The notes: generated by a model not told the origin, from the letters alone. Shown: positions 26,201-34,119, numbered from the stretch's first letter. The stretch: DNA of 36,140 nt from Spirochaetales bacterium (GCA_030615505.1 JAUWZD010000042.1:1-36140), one strand, 5' to 3'. Made by a program: numbers and translations.

Positions 26201-27624
26201 GCGCACTGGTCATTGAAATTCGGGGGCTTTTCTCCCTGCATGGCTAATTCTGCAATGTCTTCCATTTTTACACCCAGGGTTTCAAGGGCAGCTTCTTCTA
26301 AAAAAGATCCGGTTCCCGCCGAGCAGGCCTCGTTCATGGCATAATCAGATGCAACTGAACTTGTTAAATGGGTGTATTTTGCATCCTGGCCGCCAATTTC
26401 AAATATCGTATCTACCTCTGAGTCAAAGTACACTGCTGCTTCGGCATGGGCTATAATCTCATTGATTATTCCATCCGTTAGAGCATAAAGGCCGGCTATC
26501 TGGCGTCCGGATCCTGTTACACCTATTCCGATAATGTCTACGCTTATGCCGGCGAGTCTTTCCAGCAGTCCCTGAAAGCACAGACGGGAGGCCTCAACAG
26601 GATTTCCATTTGTGCGCAGGTAGACTGAGCCGAGCAGGGCATCATCATCTTCTCTGAGCAGTATCGCCTTTGTTGTGGTTGAGCCTACATCAAGCCCGAT
26701 TATACAGCGGTCACCTTCCCAGGGCTTGAGGTATTCAATGGAATTAAAGGTAACCATGGATTCAAATTCCGGTAATGGCAAGAGAAATGAAAAGCTCGAT
26801 CTGCCGGTATGAAAGAGATTTTCCGGTAGGGTTTCGCCGCGTTCAAAAGCAATCAAAGCAGTGCCTAAGGCTTCAAAATAGGCGGCTTCCTTGGGAACCT
26901 TGACATAGTTGAGTTTATTGCGAAGGTGATCAACTACTGCCCTGTTAAGAGCTGTTCCTCCCACTAAAAGAATTTTTCTATGAGAAACTCTCGAGCTTAT
27001 TTCTATAATTTTTTGGGCGACCATCTGGCACAGACCGGCTGTTACATTGGAAATCGGCACACCTTTATTCAGGGCATGGGTACAATCAGACTTACAAAAA
27101 ACCGAGCATCTGCCGCTCACCAAGTAGGGTTTCCCTTGCGTGGCAAGCTCGATAGCCCTATTAACGTTTAAATCCATGCGCCTTATCTGCTGGAGGAAGA
27201 ACTCGCCTGTACCTGCTGCGCATTTATTTCCCGTGGAGATACCGGAAATTCTCTGATTCCTGTCCAGGCTGTAGACCATAAAGGTTTCACCGCCTGCAGA
27301 GACTATGGCATCGTATACCTCGTTCTTGCCGGCTCTGATAAAATCTAAAGCATATTCCACAGCTTCAGGTTCAGTGACTGAAGGTATTCGCACAAATTGA
27401 CGGAACTTTCGGCCTGTTACTAAAAGTGGCGCACTGTCTATATTCATCTCCCCGATAATCTGCTTAAATACAGCTTTAGGATTTCCTTCATGTGGTTTAA
27501 GTATAACCTTCTCTACACTGACCTGGTTATTATTCGTATTGCGAGAAAGAGTAACTGCGCTTATTGTCGAGGCGCCTAAACAGATACCGTACGCCTTTTG
27601 AATAGTATCTGCTGATTCTGTCAT
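23275..27624 (-). CDS. Double acyl-CoA dehydratase activase fusion (BcrA/BadF/HgdC-type ATPase with DUF2229)
   Basis: This 1449-residue cytoplasmic protein has two activase domains in tandem (about 1-270 and 305-595). Each keeps both cluster cysteines of the HgdC family: KCAAGTG (Cys135) and CSVFCKSDCTHALNKG (Cys173) in the first, NEACSAGTG and DQCAAFISSDIKNA in the second. The second has a standard ATP-binding GLDVGSTTTKAILL (310-323), while the first reads GICLGASTISAVTL and may bind ATP poorly. A cysteine-rich stretch (KKKCDLKCKI ... FGGTCNRYYN, about 605-635) leads into the DUF2229 region, and the C-terminal third resembles dehydratase-like subunits. Related activases pass electrons with ATP hydrolysis to 2-hydroxyacyl-CoA dehydratases; the target of this large form is not known. 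Confidence 0.9.
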   Translation of the reverse strand: MTESADTIQKAYGICLGASTISAVTLSRNTNNNQVSVEKVILKPHEGNPKAVFKQIIGEMNIDSAPLLVTGRKFRQFVRIPSVTEPEAVEYALDFIRAGKNEVYDAIVSAGGETFMVYSLDRNQRISGISTGNKCAAGTGEFFLQQIRRMDLNVNRAIELATQGKPYLVSGRCSVFCKSDCTHALNKGVPISNVTAGLCQMVAQKIIEISSRVSHRKILLVGGTALNRAVVDHLRNKLNYVKVPKEAAYFEALGTALIAFERGETLPENLFHTGRSSFSFLLPLPEFESMVTFNSIEYLKPWEGDRCIIGLDVGSTTTKAILLREDDDALLGSVYLRTNGNPVEASRLCFQGLLERLAGISVDIIGIGVTGSGRQIAGLYALTDGIINEIIAHAEAAVYFDSEVDTIFEIGGQDAKYTHLTSSVASDYAMNEACSAGTGSFLEEAALETLGVKMEDIAELAMQGEKPPNFNDQCAAFISSDIKNATHEGITRNDILAGLVYSICFNYVNRVKGNKPVGGKIFMQGGVCYNRAVPLAMAGILKKQIIVPPEPGLMGAFGVALELKKRIGLGLIQEKKFNLESIVNRQVKYEKPFVCAGGKKKCDLKCKITRVRIDSTVYPFGGTCNRYYNIRFNKTVDDESLDYIKVRNNLMFGKYSPARPVNPEAPVIGLNTSFLTLRLLPLYYNFFSHLGCRVVMPSHMEADAANHLVTSMCYPAEVAIGLFENLALKNPDYIFIPHATELYVPGGIEKIEFCATCAFSQGEGFWLRQAFRNRKSQEKILCPTVNFNGGWEKGRKAFIDTAVKIGFSKKEADKAFNAAVKAQYAFEEECRQIGIRLLEEIHANPEKLAIILFGRPYNAYAPEANKGIPKKFTSRGNLIIPYEMIPYQDEPLGPDYEDYMHWEAGQRILRTAQIVKRDKQLFGVYITNFLCAPDSFLVSHFRRIMGTKPSLTLELDAHTADAGINTRIEAFLDIIQNYLEVQKDVKDAEIHGYRPAEIIYEHKGTYYIDSEGKRYKLKDPAVKFILPPMGDFGSRALAAVCTRLGIRTEALPTADSEVLRLGRSITTGKECIPMIILIGALAKYLKYRKPEGSEEKLMILIPRGAGYCRLGQYHVYVNQYIKDNRLTDVAVLHLDTKEQFAGLGPAFSYNAWKGIIITDIVDDIECSIRALAVNPKEGLKIFKEECAKILDCLAGEGISGRNLYSQLEETAARFKNIPLKQSYEETATVGLTGEFFVKKDPFSSLGFARQLSERGFLVKIDPISEWMYYMNFLIKEKMLQPDYTLFTFLEFLITDKTMRYVEKKIKRIFSVCGLFNPELIDVVSLIRHAGHILPKEFTGEPGLIAGLTMRDALTEFCGIVNVGPFGCMQTRFADAVTSPQTDVKGKLEALKHAGKAPHLPGFSEHDRIPYLFVESDGNPYPQLLVARFESFCLQAARTAERQGKKVAPV

Positions 27625-27657
27625 GGGAAAATATACCCCTTACTCAAATTCTAAGAG

Positions 27658-27686
27658 AAGATAACTTCATGACAATAAAATGTCAA
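27658..27686 (-). promoter_or_regulatory. Sigma70-like promoter for the activase fusion gene
   Basis: Minus strand: consensus -35 TTGACA (27686-27681), 17-base spacer, -10 TATCTT (27663-27658), giving a leader of roughly 27 bases before the ATG at 27624. The remaining gap to 27845 is AT-rich with one GC-rich stretch near 27690-27720 and no gene. Confidence 0.65.
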
Positions 27687-27845
27687 TCCACAGGATGCCC
27701 GCAGGGTGCCCACAGGGGGAACCAAAACCATATTCTTTTTTTAATAAGCCTTTCAAAAAACTGAGCAAGGTTTGATGCTGCACGATTAAGAGCAATTATA
27801 TTAAATCATAAATATTTACCATTTTTTATATTCTATAAAATTCTA

Positions 27846-29234
27846 TCAAAGGGATTTTGATGTTAATTCAATGGCTAATGCTGCTGACCAGCTAAAATGA
27901 TCAATGCCGCAAACATGGCCATTAAGTGGATTGAAATATTCCCAGAACCACCAGTCTTCACCATCTGGCATAGGGTTGCGAAGCAAACTGAGTGTGTCCT
28001 GCCGGATGTGATTAGCTTCTTCTTCATAGCCGTAAGCTTCTAGACCCTTGAGTACCAGCCAATTTGTTTGTACCCAAATAGGTCCACGCCAATAGCACTG
28101 TGGCAACCACAGTGCATTATCTTTACTGACCCCCGGTACTAAAAACCGAGACTGAGGGGGCTCATCACCAGGCCAATATTCCTTTGGGTTTTTTAGATGC
28201 TCATTCACCAATCGGTCAGCTTGTTCTGGGGATGCAAGACCCGCAAAGAGTGGAATGAATGTTGCTATGGTGTTTTGATCAATATACTCGCCTTTGCGCA
28301 TATTGAAGTCCCAATAGCGTCCATGCTTCTCACTCCACAGCTTATTGTAAAAGGAGTTTTGTGTGCATTTCATCCATTCCTCTATTTCCCCGGTTGGCAC
28401 ACCAAGTTCATGGGCGATTTCAAGCAATGCCCTGTTCGCACGATGCAAGATTGCATTGAACAAAACGTCTTGCACTAAAAATGGACATTGCTCGAAAAGT
28501 TTAGTTTGATCGTATTTGCATTCTTTATAAACCTCGATGAGATATAGATAGCGATCATAATCTTTACGAGTGGGACGCTGCTCACTGGTGACGTATTTGT
28601 CGTCTAACCGCTCGTAGGGGGCCACATTGTTTAAATCAACCTCAATAGCATCGATAATTGATTGCCAGCGCGGAGAGTTGTCCAGGCCTGATTCCCACGG
28701 ATGCACCAGGAAGGCAAGGCCTTCACCACGTGGATCGCGATCCTCTAGCAGGTATCGATGATACTTAAGCAGTTTTGGATACACTCTGTCAAGGAACTGA
28801 AGAGAGGCTTCCTTGTCAGTATGCCTCTTATGAATGTACTCGACAGCAATCGCCACCATGGGGGGTTGTGTAATGCCGGAAGTATCTACCCCAGGCGAGG
28901 GTCCCTGACCTGGGGCTGCGAGCTCAATTCCCCAACGCTTTTGATTCGGGAAGTACGTCTTGTCCTTCTCCGGGTCGGGGTTGTAGATGATTTGCGGAAT
29001 CATCCCATTGGACCACTGTCCGTCCAGCAGTGCTTCAATTTCTCCTTTGGCTCGTTCCACATCTATACACGCTAAGCCGATCGCAATGAAGGCCGAGTCC
29101 CAGTTCCATTGATGAGGATACTGTCCTTGAGCCGGCTGGGTCGATCTTTTTCCCACTATTTGATTGGCATTTAAAACCTGCCACGCTGCTTCCCGCAGAC
29201 TATCGTATCTTGATAATTCTGAATTTGGTTTCAT
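27846..29234 (-). CDS. GH63-type glycoside hydrolase (MGH1-like; glucosyl-/mannosylglycerate hydrolase-like)
   Basis: This 462-residue soluble (alpha/alpha)6-barrel enzyme opens with QYPHQWNWDSAFIAIGLA (38-55), a signature of MGH1-like GH63 hydrolases. The candidate general acid is Asp185 in WESGLDNSPRW and the candidate base Glu432 in FWEYFNPLNG, by analogy with the glucosylglycerate/mannosylglycerate hydrolases of this family. No signal peptide is seen, so it acts on an imported or internal solute such as a compatible-solute glycoside. AGAGGG lies eight bases before the ATG and a promoter lies further up. The gene looks intact although everything beyond it, from 29306 to 32115, is broken. 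It might once have belonged to that sugar locus. Confidence 0.85.
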   Translation of the reverse strand: MKPNSELSRYDSLREAAWQVLNANQIVGKRSTQPAQGQYPHQWNWDSAFIAIGLACIDVERAKGEIEALLDGQWSNGMIPQIIYNPDPEKDKTYFPNQKRWGIELAAPGQGPSPGVDTSGITQPPMVAIAVEYIHKRHTDKEASLQFLDRVYPKLLKYHRYLLEDRDPRGEGLAFLVHPWESGLDNSPRWQSIIDAIEVDLNNVAPYERLDDKYVTSEQRPTRKDYDRYLYLIEVYKECKYDQTKLFEQCPFLVQDVLFNAILHRANRALLEIAHELGVPTGEIEEWMKCTQNSFYNKLWSEKHGRYWDFNMRKGEYIDQNTIATFIPLFAGLASPEQADRLVNEHLKNPKEYWPGDEPPQSRFLVPGVSKDNALWLPQCYWRGPIWVQTNWLVLKGLEAYGYEEEANHIRQDTLSLLRNPMPDGEDWWFWEYFNPLNGHVCGIDHFSWSAALAIELTSKSL

Positions 29235-29266
29235 AAGATTTACCCTCTTTAGAGTTTAACTATAGT

Positions 29267-29294
29267 GCTATATTTCAATAATTCAGACTGTAAA
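29267..29294 (-). promoter_or_regulatory. Promoter of the GH63 gene
   Basis: Minus strand: -35 TTTACA (29294-29289), 16-base spacer, -10 TATAGC (29272-29267), followed by the AGAGGG ribosome-binding site at 29248-29243. The gene therefore keeps its own expression signals although its neighbours have decayed. Confidence 0.5.
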
Positions 29295-29305
29295 AGATAG
29301 TTTAT

Positions 29306-29437
29306 TTACTGTCTAAGTTTTTCATGGCCAATCTGGTGCAGATCACCTCCAAGCCCCTGACAGAAGACTACTACTGGTCCTTGTCCAATTATTTTGTAAT
29401 GAAAACGAATCCCTTTATTTTCAAATATCGCTGTCAT
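29306..29437 (-). pseudogene. N-terminal fragment of an alpha/beta hydrolase
   Basis: A 43-codon frame starts at ATG 29437 and reads MTAIFENKGIRFHYKIIGQG, then PVVVFCQGLGGDLHQIGHEK, then a stop. This is the normal beginning of an alpha/beta hydrolase, up to the oxyanion-loop HG-type motif (here QGLGG). The nucleophile elbow, acid and histidine are all missing. It overlaps the end of the isomerase fragment by 17 bases. The 3' part was evidently lost by deletion toward the GH63 promoter. Confidence 0.55.
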
Positions 29438-29705
29438 GATGGAGCCCTGTCTTGCCAAGAGATCGTTCTTCTGAAATTGAAAAATTCATTTTGTTAGAGG
29501 ATTTAAGTTCCGGATACCATTTGTTTGCATGATGCTTTACGAATTCTATACTCGTTTCCACTTGCGATTCTTTGAGGTTGTGCAATACCACAACCACGGC
29601 GTATCCTACTTTCTTAATCATGCGGAAATAGGTTTTATAATCCAGCAGACCGGTACCAGCGGCCTGGTACTTCTTTGTTTCATCCCTGGTAATGTTCTTT
29701 GACAC
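29421..29705 (-). pseudogene. C-terminal fragment of a sugar-phosphate isomerase/epimerase (xylose isomerase-like)
   Basis: The 94-codon frame contains AAGTGLLDYKTYFRMIKKVG and then YAVVVVLHNLKESQVETSIE, matching the last strand-helix units of AP endonuclease/xylose-isomerase-like TIM barrels (GxGxxDY... then a fixed SxxFxxxH end). The first two thirds of the barrel, including metal ligands, are missing. It overlaps the oxidoreductase fragment at 29680-29705 in another frame, marking a deletion junction near 29700. The last residues of the frame look like non-homologous readthrough. Confidence 0.6.
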
Positions 29706-30018
29706 TTGTAAGGGTTGCTCCTAGCGACTTTTCCACAAGAACGTGCTTACCAGCACGTAATGCATCTATCGCCATCGGCACGTGAAACAGATCGGGCACA
29801 GCGATGAGCACAGGGTCTATGTCTGGATATTCTAATAACTCCCTGTGATCCGTGTAAATTCTCTCCACACCGGTGCAGCGACTAATTGTTTGCAGCAAAT
29901 ACTCTGCACCATCATAGATAGCGGTTAGCCGTACGTTCTTAGCCCGATCCAGAGCTGGCAGATGGGCAAATTGTGCAGTAGGGCCGCAACCGAGCAATCC
30001 AAATCTGAGTTCATCCAT
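29680..30018 (-). pseudogene. N-terminal fragment of a Gfo/Idh/MocA-family oxidoreductase
   Basis: The 112-codon frame starts at ATG 30018 and gives a well-formed Rossmann domain: FGLLGCGPTAQFAHLPAL, the VLIAVPDLFHVPMAIDAL block and GKHVLVEKSL, the end of the NAD(P)-binding half with the conserved EK pair. It then runs into unrelated residues (LTSVKEHYQG) and stops. A full member has about 340 residues, so the substrate domain is gone. Genes of this family often sit with isomerases and LacI regulators in sugar or inositol loci, matching the neighbouring fragments. Confidence 0.7.
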
Positions 30019-30129
30019 AAATATCTTTAATCCACTTTACCAAAATGCCAGTTAAAAGTATCATGGCCTAATTATATATTAGTAAAGAATAATGTCGATC
30101 TTTCGGCAAGAACTTAAATTTATAACTGA

Positions 30130-30426
30130 TTCCGACTACTCCTTAAACAGGAGCCAAGTCCGACTGCTATCTTTGCCACGAACAATCTCATTACATTAGG
30201 TGCTCTATTCGACATCAGAGAGATGGGATTGAAATGTCCTTAAGAAGTTTTACTGGTTGGATTCGACGACATATCTTGGGCTCCAGTATTTCATGCTCCA
30301 CTCACCATGGTAAGCCATCCCAGAAGGGAAATTGGTATTATTACTGCAAATCTTTTACTTAAGCAATTTAATGAGGAAAAAATATCCAAAACTGCAGAAT
30401 TGAAAACAACGCGGAGTAATAACTGA
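30130..30426 (+). pseudogene. C-terminal fragment of a LacI-family regulator with an internal stop
   Basis: The frame reads PSPTAIFATNNLITLGAL, an in-frame TAA at 30241-30243, then EVLLVGFDDISWAPVFHAPL and TMVSHPRREIGIITANLLL, ending in TTRSNN and TGA 30424-30426. This is the ligand-domain end of LacI/GalR regulators, including the GFDD and PLT landmarks. The DNA-binding head and about half the ligand domain are absent. The stop falls where the family has a loop between two conserved blocks, and no frameshift accompanies it, so a single base change created it. Confidence 0.75.
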
Positions 30427-30646
30427 TCATGAAGTACACGAGAAAGGTGACGAGGTCTTTTATGTACTTGAAGGATCGATATCAGTGTTAATTAATTCTC
30501 CTAACGAAAGTGCTTCAGTATCAAAATCGAGGTTTGAAGTAAATTGTGGAGATCGGTTTTTAATACCAGAAGGAATAATTCATCGCTATCTCAACCTAAC
30601 TACAAAACCGGTAAAACTAATTTTTGGAATAGAGCCAGAATTATAG
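30404..30646 (+). pseudogene. Cupin-domain fragment without a start codon
   Basis: An open frame bounded by stops (TGA 30401-30403 and TAG 30644-30646) encodes a cupin core: DHEVHEKGDEVFYVLEGSIS, then FEVNCGDRFLIPEGIIHRYL, with the two His/Glu metal motifs largely kept. There is no ATG, GTG or TTG ahead of the domain, and the frame overlaps the end of the LacI fragment in a different phase. After the stop the same frame stays open (KYIVGEYGEKKKIDDEI onward) for about 45 codons that I cannot assign. It is probably truncated at the 5' end. Confidence 0.6.
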
Positions 30647-30845
30647 AAATATATTGTTGGAGAATATGGAGAAAAGAAAAAAATTGATGATGAGATAAGA
30701 GTAGATCTGAAAGCCCATGAAAGATTACAAGAAGTTACAGCATCTCAATTAACTAAAGATCAATATCTTAAATTCCCGATGTATACATCAACTTTTTTGC
30801 TCCCGGTTTTTTATTCTTTCACTTATATTTGTTACAATTCCTGCT

Positions 30846-32115
30846 TTGATTGTATTAACGGTGATTTTTGCACTGCTGGCAATTTCTTTGTGGATTATAA
30901 GGGCCTTTTTTGCAATAAAAAAGGCAAGATTGGAATCTGATTTTGAGAGAATAAGATTAAACGTATCAAAATTTGGCTTTAAGGCTGAAAAAATAGAGGA
31001 GATTTCTGCCGGTATCCAGAGTTTTGAAGAGAATTATGCCCTGAGAGAGAAGGAAATTAAGGATATATCAAATGAAATAGAGCTTCTCGAAAGAGAGATT
31101 AAAAATGCAAGGGATAAGGATCTACAAGAGATAGATAACGATATTGAAAGCTCAAGAATTAGGAGGGACGAAATAAAAATAAAGTCAGGAGTTGAATCCC
31201 TCGAGGAATATCAAAAAAATCTTAGCCTTAAACAAGAGAATGAGAAATTAAGGGATGAGCAGATTGTCATATTGAAGAGCTATTTTGAAGCTGATGAAGA
31301 ATCATTAGAGGAGAGTATTAAAAGGTGGGCAACAGAGATCGAAAAATTAAAAGTTTTTAAGGATAAGGCTGCAGGAGTGAAATATGATGAGTCTTTAGCC
31401 TCAGAGTTGAAATCGGTAGAAGGAAAATATAAAGAAAAGAGAGAGAATTTGCTTACTGATATGGAATCGTATAAGAAGAAACTATATGAAATTGAGAGTA
31501 GTGCAAACAGAATATTGCAACTGAAGGAAGACCGCCTGCCCTGTAACACATATATGGATCTGGAATCAATAAAGAAAATACTTGAGGATTTTGTTACCGG
31601 GGTTGAAGATAATAAGGATAGAGTTTTGAAGGCTATCAGAATATTTGAGGAGATAGAAAGGGAGGAAGAGGAAGAGGTGCATACCCTCTTCGGGGATAAG
31701 AGCATGGTTTCGAGGTACTTTAGCGAAATCACAGGAAAAATCTATGTAGAGGTTGAATTTTTACCTGAAGAGAGAAAGATTTTTATCAAACAAAAGAACA
31801 GAAAGATCCTTGATGCGGAAAAAACTTTCCGGGGGAGCATACGATCAATTGTACCGCTCAATTCGACTCGCACTGGGTGAGAAACTCATGAAAGGGGAAA
31901 AAGGCTTTTTCATTATGGATGATCCCTTTATAAAGGCAGACATGGCTAGATTAAAAAGGCAGATTGATATATTAACCAAGATATCCGATATGGGGTGGCA
32001 GATAATATACTTTTCTGCAAAGGATGAGGTAAAAACCTGTCTGGATGATAAAATTAAGAGTGGTAAAGTTAATTATGTAGAAATAAAGGGCGTGCATTCT
32101 TACATGGAAAAATAA
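30846..32115 (+). pseudogene. 5'-truncated, frameshifted YhaN-like SMC/Rad50-type ATPase
   Basis: The first frame (30846-31880) begins with a hydrophobic stretch (LTVIFALLAISLWIIRAFFA; the hydrophobic frame continues upstream to about 30800). A long coiled coil follows, up to KNRKILDAEK. At the A6 run 31819-31824 the coding shifts by one base; the second frame continues as KLSGGAYDQLYRSIRLALGE (ABC signature) and GFFIMDDPFIKADMARL (Walker B) to TAA 32115. Removing one A restores DAEKLSGG. YhaN-like proteins carry Walker A at the N-terminus and hydrophobic segments mid-protein, so roughly the first half is missing. It cannot be a working ATPase as it stands. Confidence 0.75.
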
Positions 32116-32174
32116 TACTCAATAGTTTAGTTGTGGCCAAAGGTTGCTTCGTTCAGCATTTACGGGAATCATAA

Positions 32175-32202
32175 TTTATCACGTAGATTTTATCACATAG
32201 AT
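32175..32202. repeat. Tandem 14-base repeat (possible operator)
   Basis: TTTATCACGTAGAT (32175-32188) is followed directly by TTTATCACATAGAT (32189-32202), differing at one base. It lies about 120 bases ahead of the GTG start at 32320. A loose promoter candidate (TTGGAA 32206-32211, 15-base spacer, TATATA 32227-32232) follows at once, so the repeats may be an operator. The rest of the AT-rich gap 32116-32319 shows no gene. Confidence 0.35.
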
Positions 32203-32319
32203 TCATTGGAAAATGGAATAATATGTTATATATTTATTATTAAGGCACAGTAAAAAATATAATTAAAGTATCAGTACTTCGATAGTTTATCTTGGGAGGG
32301 AATTGAGAAGGGTAAGGTA

Positions 32320-33459
32320 GTGAAAAGGCGTGCTGATCATATCTCACGACTCTTAATGAGATCTCGTATCCTTTTAGCCTGCCTTATATTAATGACAATC
32401 CCAAATATTCTCTCCGTTGCTGATGAAAGCGTATCGCCTCATGCGCTTGTTTTGGTAATCGTGCGTCCTTCAGGAATGGTGGAAAACGCGCTTTTCCGGG
32501 AAGTGATAGCCGATTCCATTAAATTTGAACTGGAACGAGCAGGATTGCAGGTGATATTGAGCTCGGAGCCTACTGAAGTATCTCCTGTTAAGGGTGTCGA
32601 TGAAGCTGGTGATATTGATGTAAACAGTATGTTGAATCTTGCTCGTAGTGTTGAAGCTGATTTCGTGATTACCGGCGAATATTCGAGCAAGGATAATGAT
32701 ATACAGATTGATTTCAACTGGTACGATGTAAGTGAGAGCCGTTTATCTGTCTCTGTCTCAAAAAGCAGTCGATTGGGTCTTACATTAGACATGATCATTG
32801 CGGAAGCGATTGATGATATTCTCATACAGGCGAAGGACAGGCTGGCGAATTTTTCTACGCGCCCTAAAGAAAAAACTTTCGAAGGGTCTGTACAGCAGGA
32901 ATCTGAACAACTGCCCGAAAACCAGGCGGCTGCAAAACAAACAATTGATAAGCAGATAGATGCGGATGCCCGAATCATTAAACGTTTTGAGTTTTCAATC
33001 GGATTTTCACCATTTCTCGTGAACGCCGGGGCTAGTGAGTATTTCAAGATTGGATTCATGCCCTCGTTTTATGTAAGCTATCGTATAAATATGCCGATCG
33101 GCTGGCTTGGCCTTGGTATATATGCTGGGATAAATAGTTTCTTAGCTGAAGGGGTTCTCGCCTCATCTGAATGCCTCCTTATTCCGCTTGGAGTTGATCT
33201 CCGGTACGCAACAGGAGAGGGTACCTCCATAGGCTTATTCGTGCGCATATCCGGCGGCCCGGCAATTTTAACGATTAATCCGAATGAAACAGGTCGTCTT
33301 TCGAAAGTGATACCGTATGTGTTGGGAGGCATAGGACTTAATATACCATTTACCAGGAGCTTCGGCATCGCAGTAGACACGAGCTATACCATTTTCTTTG
33401 AAAAGCAGCACCCAATAATGGGCTTTACCCCCTCGGTGTATCTGTATATGAGATTGTGA
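32320..33459 (+). CDS. Exported two-domain protein: TolB-N-like domain plus C-terminal beta-barrel
   Basis: The 379-residue protein starts at GTG 32320 (GAAGGG upstream). A signal peptide covers about residues 1-33 (SRILLACLILMTIPNILSVA). Residues 40-175 resemble the TolB N-terminal/FlgO-like fold, with an ADFVITGEYSSKDNDIQIDF strand pair and an LxxMIIAEAIDDIL helix. A Gln-rich linker follows, and residues 226-379 have barrel-like alternation ending in TPSVYLYMRL. The family is not one I can name. It is 13 bases upstream of the lipoprotein gene on the same strand, so both probably belong to one envelope unit. Confidence 0.7.
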   Translation: MKRRADHISRLLMRSRILLACLILMTIPNILSVADESVSPHALVLVIVRPSGMVENALFREVIADSIKFELERAGLQVILSSEPTEVSPVKGVDEAGDIDVNSMLNLARSVEADFVITGEYSSKDNDIQIDFNWYDVSESRLSVSVSKSSRLGLTLDMIIAEAIDDILIQAKDRLANFSTRPKEKTFEGSVQQESEQLPENQAAAKQTIDKQIDADARIIKRFEFSIGFSPFLVNAGASEYFKIGFMPSFYVSYRINMPIGWLGLGIYAGINSFLAEGVLASSECLLIPLGVDLRYATGEGTSIGLFVRISGGPAILTINPNETGRLSKVIPYVLGGIGLNIPFTRSFGIAVDTSYTIFFEKQHPIMGFTPSVYLYMRL

Positions 33460-33472
33460 CAGGGAGGATAAT

Positions 33473-34102
33473 ATGGCAGATGGGAATTGGAATCAAGGCA
33501 GGAATCAGCGGAATCGTTTGCAGCGATTTATAATTGTTGCGAAACAGTTGCTGTTTATCGTGTGTCTCTTTTTCGTTTTTATCGCCGGTTGTGATAATTT
33601 TTCGCTTTATACTGAGTTAGACGGTATATCGGAGGGACCTTTTGCCATTAGCCCTCGTGATATATCGCTGCCGGACAGTGCGCAGTACACCTTCTCAGCA
33701 AGTGGCGGTTTTCCACCTTACAGCTACTCGATTTTTCAAGGATCCGGTTCAATCGACGAAAGCACCGGGGTATACACCGCTCCCGGGTTATACGGCTACG
33801 ATATAGTTCGGGTTACTGATTTGTCCGGTAACACGAGCGACTCCATCGTGGAGATATATGTTGCCGGAGCTACTCTTATCATCATTCCTGATTCAATAAC
33901 CATAGCAAAGGGAGAGAGTTGTACTTTCTCAGCCATAGGCGGTACGCCGCCCTATATCTACTCGGTTTTTTTTGGAACCGGAACAATTAATTCAAGCACC
34001 GGGTTTTTCACTGCACCGGATAAAGTCGAGACAGATACGGTCAGGGTCATCGACTCAGTCTTTAGTACGGCAGACGCGACAGTGAAGATTCGGCCCAAAT
34101 GA
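33473..34102 (+). CDS. Lipoprotein with two Ig-like repeats
   Basis: The 209-residue protein starts after a clear GGGAGGATAAT. A lipoprotein signal follows a charged N-terminus, with Cys40 in FVFIAGC. Two homologous units of about 72 residues follow: ISLPDSAQYTFSASGGFPPY to about residue 130, and ITIAKGESCTFSAIGGTPPY to the end. Each has a G-T/S-G-x-I-x-x-S-T-G-x-x-T-A-P turn and a final V-R-V-x-D strand. This is the pattern of bacterial surface Ig-like (BIG) repeats. It is likely anchored in the outer membrane and exposed. Its 3' end converges on the coiled-coil gene with only 17 bases between. Confidence 0.78.
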   Translation: MADGNWNQGRNQRNRLQRFIIVAKQLLFIVCLFFVFIAGCDNFSLYTELDGISEGPFAISPRDISLPDSAQYTFSASGGFPPYSYSIFQGSGSIDESTGVYTAPGLYGYDIVRVTDLSGNTSDSIVEIYVAGATLIIIPDSITIAKGESCTFSAIGGTPPYIYSVFFGTGTINSSTGFFTAPDKVETDTVRVIDSVFSTADATVKIRPK

Positions 34103-34119
34103 GTTCGCAGTACTCCGCC

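Noticed and set aside
27690-27720. GC-rich repeated-looking stretch (GCCCGCAGGGTGCCCACAGG) as a terminator or CRISPR-like repeat
   Set aside because: It does not fold into a good stem, has no T-run, and has no regularly spaced copies.
31819-31825. A AAA AAC heptamer as a programmed -1 frameshift site
   Set aside because: The codon phase is wrong (GAA AAA ACT) and the required shift is +1, not -1.
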